A DNA stretch of 64,000 nt from Streptomyces sp. KMM 9044 (lineage in GTDB: Bacteria > Actinomycetota > Actinomycetes > Streptomycetales > Streptomycetaceae). The translations under genes were made by a program, and so were the position numbers. This document shows, one piece after another, positions 8,367 through 17,116 of this stretch (the first letter of the stretch is position 1; each line of letters starts with the position of its first letter). The stretch covers positions 4,712,001 to 4,776,000 of the forward strand of contig NZ_CP113910.1 in assembly GCF_024701375.2 (NCBI RefSeq), written 5' to 3'. Under the pieces are notes generated by a model. It worked only from the letters and a program-made list of their open reading frames with translations. It was not told the DNA's origin and ran no database searches.

Positions 8367-9727
8367 ATGGATCCGCTCGCCCTGGTCGACGTACGGGCCG
8401 GCACGGAGTCGGTGCAGCAGAGTTTCGGCTCGGGCTATCTGCTGGGGCCCAGGCTGGTGTCGACCGCGCGTCATGTGGTGTTCCGCGAAGACCGTGTGTT
8501 GCCGTGCGTGTCGGTGTGGATCGGCTCTCCGGGCGCAGACGAGAAGCCGCCGCGTCGCCGGGCACGGCTGTGCTGGCCCACGGCGGATGCCGATACCGGA
8601 CGGGGCAAGGCGGTGGGCGGGTTCGACGGTGCTCTCGACGTGGCGCTGCTGGAGTTGACCGAGCCGGTGCACTGCCCGGGAGAGGTGCGCTGGGGCAGGA
8701 CGGTCGGTACCCGCCGCCCGGCCTACGAGGGCTTGGGTTTCCCGCTGCTGGCGGAGGACGAGTACGGCCGGCGCGAGGTGGAACAACTGGGCGGGACGCT
8801 GCCGCCGCTGGCCACGGGTGTCCTGGACACGATGGTGCTCGACCAGACGACGGCCCCGCGTCCACGCCCCCGCGGCGCGCGGGCCGAGGCGTCCGGTACG
8901 GCTGTCTTCTGCGGGGACGGCGCGGGGCGGCATCTGCTCGTCGGGGTGGTGGTCGAGGACGTCGGCGAGTTCGAGAACCGGCGCCCGCTGGCCGCGCCGG
9001 CCTGGCGGTTCTGCACCGACGCCCGCTTCGCGGAGCTCGTGGAGGAGCACACCGGAAGCCCTCCGGTGGTGGAGCCCGTGGAGCCGGCGGGCTCGCTGGG
9101 CTGTCGCGTGACGCCACTCACGGCACGTACCCCCGGCTCACTGCTCGCGGCGGCGGCCGAGACCGTCGCCTTCCGCGGCAGGCGGGAGGAGCTGGCCACG
9201 CTGGCGGCATGGCGGGACGGCGGCGATCCGGCGGTGTCGGTGGTGCTGGTCACCGGATCGGACCAGCGGCACGCCTGTTGTCCCTGGGGTCGCTCAGTAC
9301 GGGGGCCGCGGCACGGCGCGCGACCTACGTCGCCTCGGTCACCGGACTGGCCCGCGGTCTTCAAGGGCTGCCCGAGCCGGTTGAGGAGCGAAGGCCGCGG
9401 ACGGGCTGACGGGACCTCGCCCGTCGTCTCGCCGCCGCACCACCCGCGTTGGACGACACGGCGGGAAACGCGCTGAGGCTCCAGATGACCGCGCTGCTGG
9501 ACCTCATGCAGGCCGCGGTGGGTACCGGACCGGCCTCGGACATCGCCCGGTACGGTGACGCCTTCCTTCCGGCGCTCGCCACCGCGGTCCACCCGGCGCT
9601 CGCCACCGCGGTCCACAACCACGCTGCGTGCCTGGCGGAGAGCGGTCGTCGGGAACAAGCGCTGGAGACGTCCGAGGAGGCCCTGGGGTATTCCCGGGAG
9701 CCGGCGCTCCGCAGCCGGAAGGCCTAG
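8367..9727 (+). pseudogene. Trypsin-like protease - NTPase - TPR conflict protein, internally deleted
   Basis: The N-terminal 250 or so residues form a trypsin-fold domain with candidate catalytic His (STARHVV), Asp (GALDVALLEL) and Ser (ASGTAVF). Next is the start of an NTPase module, VAFRGRREELATLAAW, and strand VVLVTG, where a P-loop should follow. The P-loop is missing and the frame changes near 9250. Another frame resumes with RDLARRLAAAPP and ALRLQMTALLDLMQAA (after a stop at 9407-9409), then TPR-like NHAACLAESGRREQALETSEEAL to the stop at 9727. Most of the NTPase and TPR region has been deleted. The intact family would be a STAND-type NTPase effector of roughly 1000 residues or more. 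Only the protease part could still be made, with an out-of-frame tail. Confidence 0.75.
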
Positions 9728-9798
9728 GCCGGACGGCGCCGCTCGCCGGGGCCGAGCGCCACGGCGGTCCGGGCACGGGGGTGGCGGCGGGGACGCTC

Positions 9799-10362
9799 TC
9801 ACAGGGCGCGCAGGCCGCGGTCGGTGAAGGAGATGAGCCACTCGAAGCTCTCGTCGATGTCGGCGCTCCACTGGAAGCCGTTGGCCACCTGCAAGGTGGC
9901 GAAGCCGTGGAAGAGGCTGCGGAGCAGGCGCAGGGCGTGGTCCACGTCGGCTTCCTTGATCTCGTAGCCGCGCAGGACCGCCGTGAACGCGTCCAGCAGC
10001 CGCCGGCCCGCGGTGGCGACCGGGTCGTCCGGGCCGGACGGTTCCACGCCGATCGTCGCGGTGTACCGGCCGGGGTGCTCCAGGACGAAGGTGCGGAAGG
10101 CGCGTGCCGCGGCCGTCAGGGCGTCGCGGCCCGCGTGTCCCCGGATCGCGTCGCCGACGGCGTCGGCGGCCTCGGCGCACGCCAGGGCCGCGATGCGCCG
10201 GTTGAGGTCCTCCTGGCCGCCCACGTGCTTGTACAGGGACGGGGGGCGCACGCCCAGCCGCTCGGCGAGCAGACCCATCGTCAGGTGGGCGAGGCCCACC
10301 TCGTCGGCGAGGGCGGCACCGGCCGCGACCACGGCCGCCGGGTCCAGGCCGGCCCTAGGCAC
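9799..10362 (-). CDS. TetR-family transcriptional regulator
   Basis: A 187-residue TetR protein. The N-terminal HTH (residues about 5-50) includes LTMGLLAERLGVRPPSLYKHVG, and the remainder is a WHG-type ligand domain with the segment LLRSLFHGFATLQ typical of that subgroup. Its start overlaps the end of the hydrolase gene by 8 bp, so it is co-transcribed and translationally coupled. The operon promoter carries two TetR-like operator half-overlapping sites, which points to autoregulation. The inducer is likely a substrate of the hydrolase, but is not identifiable. Confidence 0.9.
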   Translation of the reverse strand: MPRAGLDPAAVVAAGAALADEVGLAHLTMGLLAERLGVRPPSLYKHVGGQEDLNRRIAALACAEAADAVGDAIRGHAGRDALTAAARAFRTFVLEHPGRYTATIGVEPSGPDDPVATAGRRLLDAFTAVLRGYEIKEADVDHALRLLRSLFHGFATLQVANGFQWSADIDESFEWLISFTDRGLRAL

Positions 10363-11191
10363 GGGTGGTGTCCGAGCGGAGGAAGGCGAGCACGAGCGAC
10401 ACCACCCGGTCGGGGAACTGGTCGTGAGGGTAGTGCCCGGCGTCCTCGATCATCTCCAGGCGGCCGAGGCCGGACGGCAGGGCGCCGACGACCGCCGAAC
10501 CCTCGGCGTGCGGGTCGGCCCAGTCGGGGTCGAGCGTGCCCATCACGACCAGGACCGGGCAGCGGACGTTGCCGAGCTGTGCGCCGGCGTCGGTCGGGGC
10601 GCTGCGGCCCATGCCCTGCAGGGCCTTCATCCGGCCCGGCTCGCGCAGCAGGGAGTCGATGCGGCCGAGCCGCTCGGCCCAGCCGGCCGGCTTCGCGCCG
10701 GGGTAGGCCACGTCGAGGTACGAGCGCCACAACGGCACGCTGCCGAAGACGCCCGCGCCGAGCAGCCGCAGCATGCCCCGGCGGAAGCGCCGCACCCGCA
10801 GGTCGCCGAGGCGGATCGACTGCCCCCGGGTGAACGGCGCCAGCTCGACCACCGCGGTGACCAGCGAGGGCTCCTGCGCGGCGGCGATGGTGGCGGCGCC
10901 GCCGGAGAACGAGTGGCCGACGAGTACGGCCGGCCCGCCCAGGTGGCGGATCACGGCGAGCAGGTCGCCGGCGACGGCGGTGCGGCTCCAGGCCGGCCAG
11001 TCGACGCTCGACTCGCCGCAGCCGCGCAGATCGACCGCGGCGACCCGGTAACCCGCCGCCACCAGCTGCGGGACCACGGCGCTGTACGCGGCGCGGCTGT
11101 CGCCCATGCCGTGCGCGAGGACGATCAGCGGGCCGGATCCCGTCACCTCGTAAGCGATCGTGCCGCCGTCGACGGGAAGGTGTTCGGGCAT
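10355..11191 (-). CDS. Alpha/beta hydrolase
   Basis: A 278-residue alpha/beta-hydrolase fold enzyme: oxyanion region HGMGDSR, DLRGCGES, nucleophile elbow GHSFSG (Ser about residue 95), a cap domain, VVMGTLDPDW for the acid, and the catalytic His in DAGHYPHDQF. The ATG at 11191 has GGAGG at good spacing. It is the first gene of a two-gene operon with a TetR repressor. The substrate is unknown; the pairing suggests inducible hydrolysis of a small ester, lactone or epoxide. Confidence 0.9.
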   Translation of the reverse strand: MPEHLPVDGGTIAYEVTGSGPLIVLAHGMGDSRAAYSAVVPQLVAAGYRVAAVDLRGCGESSVDWPAWSRTAVAGDLLAVIRHLGGPAVLVGHSFSGGAATIAAAQEPSLVTAVVELAPFTRGQSIRLGDLRVRRFRRGMLRLLGAGVFGSVPLWRSYLDVAYPGAKPAGWAERLGRIDSLLREPGRMKALQGMGRSAPTDAGAQLGNVRCPVLVVMGTLDPDWADPHAEGSAVVGALPSGLGRLEMIEDAGHYPHDQFPDRVVSLVLAFLRSDTTRA

Positions 11192-11205
11192 GGCGGCCTC
11201 CAGAA

Positions 11206-11246
11206 TTGGCTAATCTGATTAACCAAAAGCTAATCTTATTAACCAA
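11206..11246. promoter_or_regulatory. Tandem operator of the TetR-hydrolase operon
   Basis: Two 21-bp sites with a 20-bp period. The first, 11206-11226, is a near-perfect palindrome with arms TTGGCTAATC and GATTAACCAA around one base. The second, 11226-11246, repeats it with a degraded left arm. They span the promoter spacer, -10 and start region, the usual geometry for TetR autorepression. Confidence 0.7.
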
Positions 11247-11255
11247 GTCTGTCAA
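11227..11255 (-). promoter_or_regulatory. Promoter of the hydrolase-TetR operon
   Basis: On the minus strand TTGACA (11250-11255), a 17-bp spacer and TAGCTT (11227-11232) form a good vegetative-type promoter, with a start expected near 11220 and a GGAGG ribosome site before the ATG at 11191. The operator palindromes overlap it. Confidence 0.65.
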
Positions 11256-11285
11256 TGACGGGAGCTCCCTGGCGCCGCGCCCCCG

Positions 11286-12305
11286 TCACACCGCTGTCGT
11301 GCCGTGGCATTCCCCGTACGTGCGGCCCGAGCCGCACCAGCAGGTGGCCGACCGCTGCGGGGGCCACGGGAGGGCGCGGCCGCGGGCCGCCAGCGTGGTG
11401 GCGTACTGGGGGAGGAGGTCGGTGTCGTCGGGGGTGGTGCCCTCGGACGCGGCGAAGGCCTCGTACGAGGGGACGGTGCCCGTGACGATGCCCAGGTTGG
11501 GGGTGCCCGAGGCGGCCAGTTCGCGCAGGGCCGTCTCTATCGTGGCCAGGTGCTCCTCGTGCGACGGGTACTCGGCGGCGAGGGCGGGGCACGCCTCCAG
11601 GAGCTCGGTCAGTTCGTCCGCCGGCCAGTGGAGGACCGCCACCGGGAAGGGGCGGGACAGCGCCGTCCGGTACGCGCCCAGCTCCGCCCGCAGGCGGGTG
11701 ATCTCCGCCTCCAGCTCCGCCGGGTTCTCCGAGCCCAGCGACCAGACGCGCTTCGGGTCGTGGAGTTCGTCCAGGGTGATCGGCAGGGTGTGCACGGAGT
11801 CCGCCAGGGCGTCCCACCCGTCGTGCGCCGCGCCCAGCATCCTGCGCACGCGGTGGCGGCCGAAGAGGAGCGGGTGGGTGGCGGTCGGAGGCTCCGGCAC
11901 GTCGGTGAGGAGGAGCTCCACCGCCTCCGTGAACGTCTCGTGCGCCTGCTCCAGCTCGTCGTGGGCCTCCAGGGACTCCGCGACGATCACCCAGGGAGCC
12001 GGGTCGCGCGGGGCCGCGGTGCGGATGCCGTCGATGATGGCGCGGGCCTCCGCCTCGTGGCCGTACTCCCAGAGGTTCGAGGCCTTCAGTGCGCGGACCA
12101 GGGACGGGTTCTCCAGCTCCGCGTCGGTGGCCAGCAGCCGGTCGTAGAGGGTGGCCGCGGCGGGGCGGTCGCCGGAGAGTTCGAGATGGGCGGCGGCCCT
12201 CAGCAGCAGGGCTTCGATGTCCTGGGGATACAGGTCGGCGGTCCGCTCCAGGCGTGCCGCTTCGGCGGTGTGGTCGACGTTTTCGGCGGGCGTGTCGGGG
12301 CGCAT
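11286..12305 (-). CDS. SEC-C motif protein with TPR-like repeats
   Basis: A 339-residue protein. Residues about 10-140 are helical and TPR-like (AAHLELSGDRPAAATLYDRLLA, WVIVAESLEAHDELEQAHETF). The extreme C-terminus is a SEC-C zinc motif, CWCGSGRTYGECHG, which in SecA and other proteins binds zinc and supports protein or ribosome contacts. The start is uncertain: ATG at 12305 (MRPDTPAEN) and at 12335 both lack a ribosome site; I use 12305, which resembles homologues I recall. No enzymatic motif is visible, and its role is not known to me. Confidence 0.8.
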   Translation of the reverse strand: MRPDTPAENVDHTAEAARLERTADLYPQDIEALLLRAAAHLELSGDRPAAATLYDRLLATDAELENPSLVRALKASNLWEYGHEAEARAIIDGIRTAAPRDPAPWVIVAESLEAHDELEQAHETFTEAVELLLTDVPEPPTATHPLLFGRHRVRRMLGAAHDGWDALADSVHTLPITLDELHDPKRVWSLGSENPAELEAEITRLRAELGAYRTALSRPFPVAVLHWPADELTELLEACPALAAEYPSHEEHLATIETALRELAASGTPNLGIVTGTVPSYEAFAASEGTTPDDTDLLPQYATTLAARGRALPWPPQRSATCWCGSGRTYGECHGTTAV

Positions 12306-12445
12306 GGAGGACACCGTACTGCCGACCGGTGACATGGGAGGAGACGGCCGCAGGCCGGAGGCATTCCCGATGGCGAACCGGGGACCGGGGGCAAGGGGCG
12401 GGAGCGGGCCGCGAGGACCGGCAGGGGCCGGCGGGGGTGCGCCGG

Positions 12446-13927
12446 TCACACCGTCACCCCGTCGAGTTGCAGGGTCTGGACCGACTTCGGGGCGAAGGGC
12501 ACGCTCACCGAGGTGCCGTTCAGGCGGACGTCCGAGTGGGCGGTGTAGAGGTCGCCGCCGCCCGTCGTCACCGTGTTCCAGCGCGGGACCAGGCCGCCCG
12601 GGCCGCCCGTCACGGAGAAGCGGGAGAGGTCGAACGTCAGGGTCTGGGACGACGCCGACGTGTTCGCCGCGACGATCACCAGGCGGCGGGCGGCGCGGTC
12701 CAGGGCGGCCACCGCGTAGCTCACCCCCGTGCCGAGGACGGTCATGCCGGGGCGGACGTGGCGGCTGAACTGGGCCATCACGTAGTACTTCGGCTGGACG
12801 GCGCCGGGCTGGAGCGTGTTCGGGTCGTACGCGATCATCGCCCAGCCCGGTGACGGGTCCATGACCTGCCAATAGCACCAGGCCGTCGGGTGCAGCCAGC
12901 GGAAGTCGTACAGGAGGTTGCCGGCCATGGTCATGCCGGTGCCGTCGCTGTCGCCGGTCTCCGAGTTCCACAGGATCTTGCGGCCGTTGGTCACGACGTC
13001 CGTGTACAGCAGGTCGCGGCGGCCGCCCGAGCCCTGGTAGCCGTGCACGTTGACCTGGCTGACCAGCGCCCGGGTGGAGGAGCCGAAGGAGTTCCACGTC
13101 GTCCGCGCGAGGTCGTAGCCGGTCTCGTCCGAGGCCGAGACGCGCAAGCCGGTCAGGCCCCGACGGTCCAGCTCGGTGCGCAGGTGCGCCAGGACGGACG
13201 CCTGCGTCGGTGCGTCGATGTGACAGCCCTCCTGCGTGCCCGTCGCCGTCCACCAGCCGGAGCTCGGCTCGTTGAAGGGGTCGACGGTCGCGAAGTCCAC
13301 GCCCCAGTTGTTCCGGGCGTACAGGGCGACGGCGGCCAGGTGGGAGGCGTGCTGACGGTGGTTCCAGGACTGCAGGTTGTTGCCGCCGCCGGCCGCTCCG
13401 GACGGGTTGTGGTTGGCACACATCCACCACATCGGGGAGTTGGCGAACAGCTCGGTGGTCGCGCCCCGCTGTACGGCCTTGAGCAGCATCGCGCGCTGGG
13501 TGGCGTCCGCCGTCCACTTCCAGGCGGAGGACGCCGGGTCCTCGTTGTTCCAGTCCTGCCAGTAGCCCTCGATCTGCTTGAAGCCGGGGATGTTGGGGGA
13601 CTCCACCATCGTCTCGCCGCCGACGCTGTTCCAGCCGCACGCGCCGAGGTTGTAGCGGGCGATGTTCAGGCCCAGACCGGGGAGTGTCCGTCCGCCGTAC
13701 GGGACGGAGCGGGTGGTGAAGAAGAGGTCGGCGAAGTCGTCCCGGCCGCCGAAGACGTTCGCCCACCAGGCCAGCGAGGTGCCCCAGCCCTCCCAGGTGC
13801 CGAACGCCGCCGACGGGTCGACGGCGATGGTGGCGTCCGCGCGGGCGGTGCCGGTGGCCAGGGCGCTTCCGAGGACCGTCCCGCCGGCCGCGGCGAGCAG
13901 GCTTCTGCGTCGGATCATCCGGTTCAT
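12446..13927 (-). CDS. Secreted glycoside hydrolase, GH30-like (endo-beta-1,6-galactanase type)
   Basis: A 493-residue secreted enzyme with a Tat-type signal (RRRSLLAAAGG, cleavage after TARA). A (beta/alpha)8 domain begins FGTWEGWGTSLAWWANVFGG. The acid/base Glu lies in VDPFNEPSSGWW (about residue 219) and the likely nucleophile Glu in ILWNSETGDSD (about 320). A small beta domain (residues about 390-490) completes the GH30 layout. The closest recalled group is endo-beta-1,6-galactanase, which acts on arabinogalactan-protein side chains; substrate is inferred from family only. It is monocistronic and divergent from DUF6412. Confidence 0.8.
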   Translation of the reverse strand: MNRMIRRRSLLAAAGGTVLGSALATGTARADATIAVDPSAAFGTWEGWGTSLAWWANVFGGRDDFADLFFTTRSVPYGGRTLPGLGLNIARYNLGACGWNSVGGETMVESPNIPGFKQIEGYWQDWNNEDPASSAWKWTADATQRAMLLKAVQRGATTELFANSPMWWMCANHNPSGAAGGGNNLQSWNHRQHASHLAAVALYARNNWGVDFATVDPFNEPSSGWWTATGTQEGCHIDAPTQASVLAHLRTELDRRGLTGLRVSASDETGYDLARTTWNSFGSSTRALVSQVNVHGYQGSGGRRDLLYTDVVTNGRKILWNSETGDSDGTGMTMAGNLLYDFRWLHPTAWCYWQVMDPSPGWAMIAYDPNTLQPGAVQPKYYVMAQFSRHVRPGMTVLGTGVSYAVAALDRAARRLVIVAANTSASSQTLTFDLSRFSVTGGPGGLVPRWNTVTTGGGDLYTAHSDVRLNGTSVSVPFAPKSVQTLQLDGVTV

Positions 13928-14289
13928 GGCGTCTCCAGGACTCTGCGTCTCTGCGTCTTCGCTCCACTCGGCACCGGGCGGTGGTGCCGGTCATGCGTTG
14001 CTGTCGCGTGCATGCCATGCGTTGTCGGATGAAGCATCGGGGTGCGGGGTGGGGATGTCGAGAGTTGTCACAGCCCTTTCCCAAACCTGTGTACGAAGGG
14101 GGTGGGAGCGCGTCTCCCGGTGCGGCTGCGGCGGATGGCGGAATGCCGCTCCTCCGGAGCCGCGCGGAGGAGCGCGGAGGAGTGCGGAGCCGCACGGAAC
14201 TGTTGTGCCCGTCCCGGACGTCAAGGTGGGAGCGGGCCGGACCGTGTCTGGTCCGGTCGGGTGCGAGGCGACAGGGGGAGGGGGCGTCA
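13928..14289. other. Intergenic region between GH30 and DUF6412 genes
   Basis: Divergent 362-bp spacer. It holds a short ctctgcgtct repeat next to the GH30 start, and a GC-rich run ending in the purine-rich ribosome site of the DUF6412 gene. No convincing promoter, operator or small gene was found. Confidence 0.4.
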
Positions 14290-14640
14290 GTGATCCGTAC
14301 CGCGACGCGCGGTCGTGGCGACGTGCGCAGCGTTTCTGCCGCGGTCGCCGTGCTGCTCCCGCTGCTCCAGGTCCTCCTGCTCGTGCTGCCGGCCGCCGAC
14401 GGTCTCTCCGGACTCTCCGGCACCGTCGCGCTCGCCGCAACCACGGCTGCCGCCGCCACCCTCACCGTGTGCGCCGTCGTCCTCGCGCGCTGCGCTCCCG
14501 TCGTGCCGCCCACCCGGGTGCGTACGGCGATACGCGACCGTGACCGGCGTACCGCCTTCCTGCCGCAGCGTGACCCCGACGCCAGGGGCCGTACCCGGCC
14601 CAGAGCCCCCGGGCACGGCCTCCCGGCGACCGCCGCATAA
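14290..14640 (+). CDS. DUF6412 membrane protein
   Basis: A 116-residue protein with two predicted membrane segments (AAVAVLLPLLQVLLLVLPAA and a second at TVALAATTAAAATLTVCAVV). A basic tail follows, with TRVRTAIRDRDRRTAFLPQR, the signature of DUF6412. In Streptomyces this gene sits directly upstream of a YidC paralogue, as here (165-bp gap). The GTG at 14290 has a GGGGGAGGGGG run just upstream. It probably works with the downstream insertase, by genomic association only. Confidence 0.8.
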   Translation: MIRTATRGRGDVRSVSAAVAVLLPLLQVLLLVLPAADGLSGLSGTVALAATTAAAATLTVCAVVLARCAPVVPPTRVRTAIRDRDRRTAFLPQRDPDARGRTRPRAPGHGLPATAA

Positions 14641-14805
14641 GGGCACACACACCGGCTGCGGGGCGGCGCATCCGCCGTCCGTGAGGGCTTCCCGTCCTTC
14701 CGGGGCCTTCGGTCCCTTCGCCGCGTGTGCCCGCGTGCGGGGCGTCATGCCGTCATCGCGTTCTTCCGTTCCGGCACGACGAGACCCCCGGAGGGCTCAC
14801 CACCC

Positions 14806-15546
14806 ATGTCCGTTTTCGCCAGCCTGGTCGGGCACCTGGCCGACCTGCTCCGGCCGTTGTTCGGCCTCTCCGCGGCCGCCGCCGCGATCGTCCTGTTCAC
14901 CGCGCTCGTACGACTCCTCGTCCACCCCCTGTCCCGGGCCGCCGCGCGCGGGCAGAAGGCGAGGACCGAACTCCAGCCGAAGATCGCCGAGTTGCGGCGC
15001 CGGTACGGCCGCAGCCCCGAGAAACTCCAGCGGGCCCTCCTCGAACTGCACACCCGGGAGAAGGTGTCGCCGCTGGCCGGCGTCCTGCCCAGCCTCTTCC
15101 AACTGCCCGCCTTCTTCCTGCTGTTCTACCTGTTCTCGAACACCACGATCGGCGGGCGGCCCAACGAACTGCTCGGCCACGAGCTGTTCACCGCGCCGTT
15201 GGGCGGCCGATGGGCCGACGCCCTGGGGGACGGAGGCCTGCTCGGCGGGGCGGGGCTCGTGTACGTCGGGCTGTTCGCGGTCGTGGTGGCGGTCGCGGCC
15301 TTCAGCTGTCGGCTGACCAAGCGGTCGATGGCGGCGAACTCGGCCTTGACCGGCGCGGGTACGGGTACGGGCGCCGGTGCCGCGGCACCCGTCGCCGTGC
15401 CGGGGATGGGCGCGGTGGTCAAGGTGATGCCGTTCCTGTCGTTCTTCACGCTCGTCACCGTGGCCGTCGTGCCGCTGGCCGCCGCGCTGTACGTGGTCAC
15501 CAGCATGGCGTGGGGCGTGGTGGAACGGGCGGTGCTCTATCGGTGA
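14806..15546 (+). CDS. YidC/Oxa1-family membrane protein insertase (paralogue)
   Basis: A 246-residue YidC/Oxa1/Alb3 protein with about five membrane segments: LLRPLFGLSAAAAAIVLFTA, a cytosolic basic hairpin (RAAARGQKARTELQPKIAEL), an ALLELHTREKVSPLAGVLPS segment, LPAFFLLFYLFS, and later helices at GAGLVYVGLF, MPFLSFFTLVTVAVVP and the C-terminus. It inserts membrane proteins into the cytoplasmic membrane. It is shorter than the housekeeping YidC and away from rpmH/rnpA, so I regard it as a paralogue. The ATG at 14806 has GGAGGG 10 bases upstream. Confidence 0.88.
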   Translation: MSVFASLVGHLADLLRPLFGLSAAAAAIVLFTALVRLLVHPLSRAAARGQKARTELQPKIAELRRRYGRSPEKLQRALLELHTREKVSPLAGVLPSLFQLPAFFLLFYLFSNTTIGGRPNELLGHELFTAPLGGRWADALGDGGLLGGAGLVYVGLFAVVVAVAAFSCRLTKRSMAANSALTGAGTGTGAGAAAPVAVPGMGAVVKVMPFLSFFTLVTVAVVPLAAALYVVTSMAWGVVERAVLYR

Positions 15547-15705
15547 CGCACGCCCGGCCCCACGCCCGGCCCGGTCCAGTACGTGAACGGGGTCTTGCGG
15601 ACCGGAAGTCGGCCTTGGACGATCGACCAGTCCTCCGATGGCTGTGCCCGCCGCATCCGGGTCGCTTCGTCGGGCGGGCCCGCTACCCAGGGAGAGAGAC
15701 GCCTC

Positions 15706-16563
15706 ATGAAGCTGCTGCGAGTCGGTACGGCGGGGCAGGAGCGGCCCGCGCTGCTCGACGCCGGCGGGACTCTGCGGGACCTGTCGGGTCTCGTCGCCGA
15801 CATCGACGGGGCACTGCTCGCCGACGGGGCGGCGCTCGACCGCGTCCGGGCCGCCGCCGACGCCGGTGAGCTGCCCGCGCTCGACGCGACGGGGCTGCGG
15901 ACCGGGCCGCCGCTGGCGAGGATCGGCAAGATCGTCTGCATCGGGCTGAACTACCACGACCACGCCCGTGAGACGGGGGCCGAGCCGCCCGCCGAGCCGG
16001 TGATCTTCTTCAAGGCGGCGGACACCGTCGTCGGGCCGCACGACACCGTGCTCGTGCCGCGCGGGTCCACGAAGACCGACTGGGAGGTCGAGCTGGCGGT
16101 CGTGATCGGGCGTACGGCGCGCTACCTCGGGTCCGCGGAGGAAGGGCTCGCGCATGTCGCCGGGTACGCCGTCGCGCACGACGTCTCCGAGCGGGAGTTC
16201 CAGATCGAGCGGGGCGGCACCTGGGACAAGGGGAAGAACTGCGAGACGTTCAACCCGCTCGGACCGTGGCTCGTCACCGCCGACGACGTCGCCGATCCGC
16301 AGAACCTCGCGCTGCGGCTGTGGGTCAACGGCGAGTTGAAGCAGGACGGGACGACCGCCGAGCAGATCTTCCCCGTGGGTGAAGTCGTGCGGTACGTCAG
16401 CCGGTTCATGACGCTGTACCCGGGGGACGTCGTCAACACCGGTACGCCGGCGGGGGTGGCGCTGGGCCGGCCGGAGCCGAAGCCGTTCCTGCGGGCCGGG
16501 GACGTGGTGGAGCTGGAGATCGACGGGCTGGGCCGGCAGCGGCAGGTGTTCGGCGCAGCGTAG
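15706..16563 (+). CDS. Fumarylacetoacetate hydrolase-family enzyme
   Basis: A 285-residue FAH-superfamily protein. A variable N-terminal 70 residues precedes the core: KIVCIGLNYHDHARE, EPVIFFKAADTVVGPHD, the metal-binding DWEVELAVVIGR (E-x-E), AHDVSEREFQ (Asp), and TGTPAGVALGR near the C-terminus. Members cleave C-C bonds or isomerise diketo acids (acylpyruvases, 2,4-diketo-3-deoxy-L-fuconate hydrolase, 2-hydroxyhepta-2,4-diene-1,7-dioate isomerase). The exact substrate cannot be read from sequence. The ATG at 15706 has a GGGAGAGAG site. It is a single gene with a terminator downstream. Confidence 0.88.
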   Translation: MKLLRVGTAGQERPALLDAGGTLRDLSGLVADIDGALLADGAALDRVRAAADAGELPALDATGLRTGPPLARIGKIVCIGLNYHDHARETGAEPPAEPVIFFKAADTVVGPHDTVLVPRGSTKTDWEVELAVVIGRTARYLGSAEEGLAHVAGYAVAHDVSEREFQIERGGTWDKGKNCETFNPLGPWLVTADDVADPQNLALRLWVNGELKQDGTTAEQIFPVGEVVRYVSRFMTLYPGDVVNTGTPAGVALGRPEPKPFLRAGDVVELEIDGLGRQRQVFGAA

Positions 16564-16574
16564 CCGCACAGCCG

Positions 16575-16612
16575 CGCGCTCCCCTCCGGCCCAGGGGCGG
16601 GAGGGGAGCGCG
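16575..16612. terminator. Bidirectional terminator
   Basis: A perfect 13-bp inverted repeat (arms 16575-16587 and 16600-16612, arm cgcgctcccctcc) with a 12-base loop lies between the convergent FAH and heme-degrading-domain genes. There is no U-tract, as usual for Streptomyces terminators. Confidence 0.7.
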
Positions 16613-16630
16613 GGCGGGCGGGCGGACGGG

Positions 16631-17116
16631 TCAGGAGGCGCCGGTGTCGAGGAAGCGGGTCAGGGCCTCCACCACCATGAGGTGGTCCTGGAGCTGGGGA
16701 AGACCGGAGACCGTCACCGCGCCGATCACCCCCGTGCCCTCGAGGACGATCGGGAACGAACCGCCGTGTGCCGCGTACGTGTCGGGGTCGAGGCGCGACG
16801 ACTCCTCGAACGTCGTGCCCTGGGCGCGGTGCCGGGCGCCCACCAGATACGAGGCGCAGCCGTACCGCTCGACGACCCGCCGCTTGCGGGCGATCCAGGC
16901 GTCGTTGTCGGGGGTCGAGCCGGGCAGTGCCGCGTGGAAGAGCTGCTGGCCGGCGCGGTGGATGTCGAGGGCGACGGGGGCCTGCCGCTCCCGGGCCAGG
17001 CCGACGAGGAGCGAGCCCAGCGCCCAGGCGTCCTCGTGGCCGAACCGGCGGAAGACCAGACGGCGTTCCTGTTCCTCCAGCTCTTCGACGGTGGGGGTCG
17101 GTTCGGGCTGCGTCAC
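16631..17116 (-). CDS. Heme-degrading-domain (GlcG/HbpS-like, UPF0303) protein
   Basis: A 161-residue protein of the DUF336/UPF0303 class: LVGLARERQAPVALDIHRAGQQLFHAALPG, DNDAWIARKRRVVERYG and GGSFPIVLEGTGVIGAVTVSG. The fold is shared with HbpS (heme-binding) and GlcG; actual function is rarely tested. Its GTG at 17116 overlaps the stop of the upstream oxidoreductase gene (GTGA), so the two are translationally coupled. The pairing with a Gfo/Idh/MocA oxidoreductase under a ROK regulator suggests a role in sugar or cofactor metabolism. Confidence 0.85.
   Translation of the reverse strand: MTQPEPTPTVEELEEQERRLVFRRFGHEDAWALGSLLVGLARERQAPVALDIHRAGQQLFHAALPGSTPDNDAWIARKRRVVERYGCASYLVGARHRAQGTTFEESSRLDPDTYAAHGGSFPIVLEGTGVIGAVTVSGLPQLQDHLMVVEALTRFLDTGAS

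Noticed and set aside
11286..14648. A 1120-codon minus-strand frame spanning two genes
   Set aside because: It merges the SEC-C gene with an out-of-frame shadow of the GH30 gene. Family boundaries and codon bias support separate genes.
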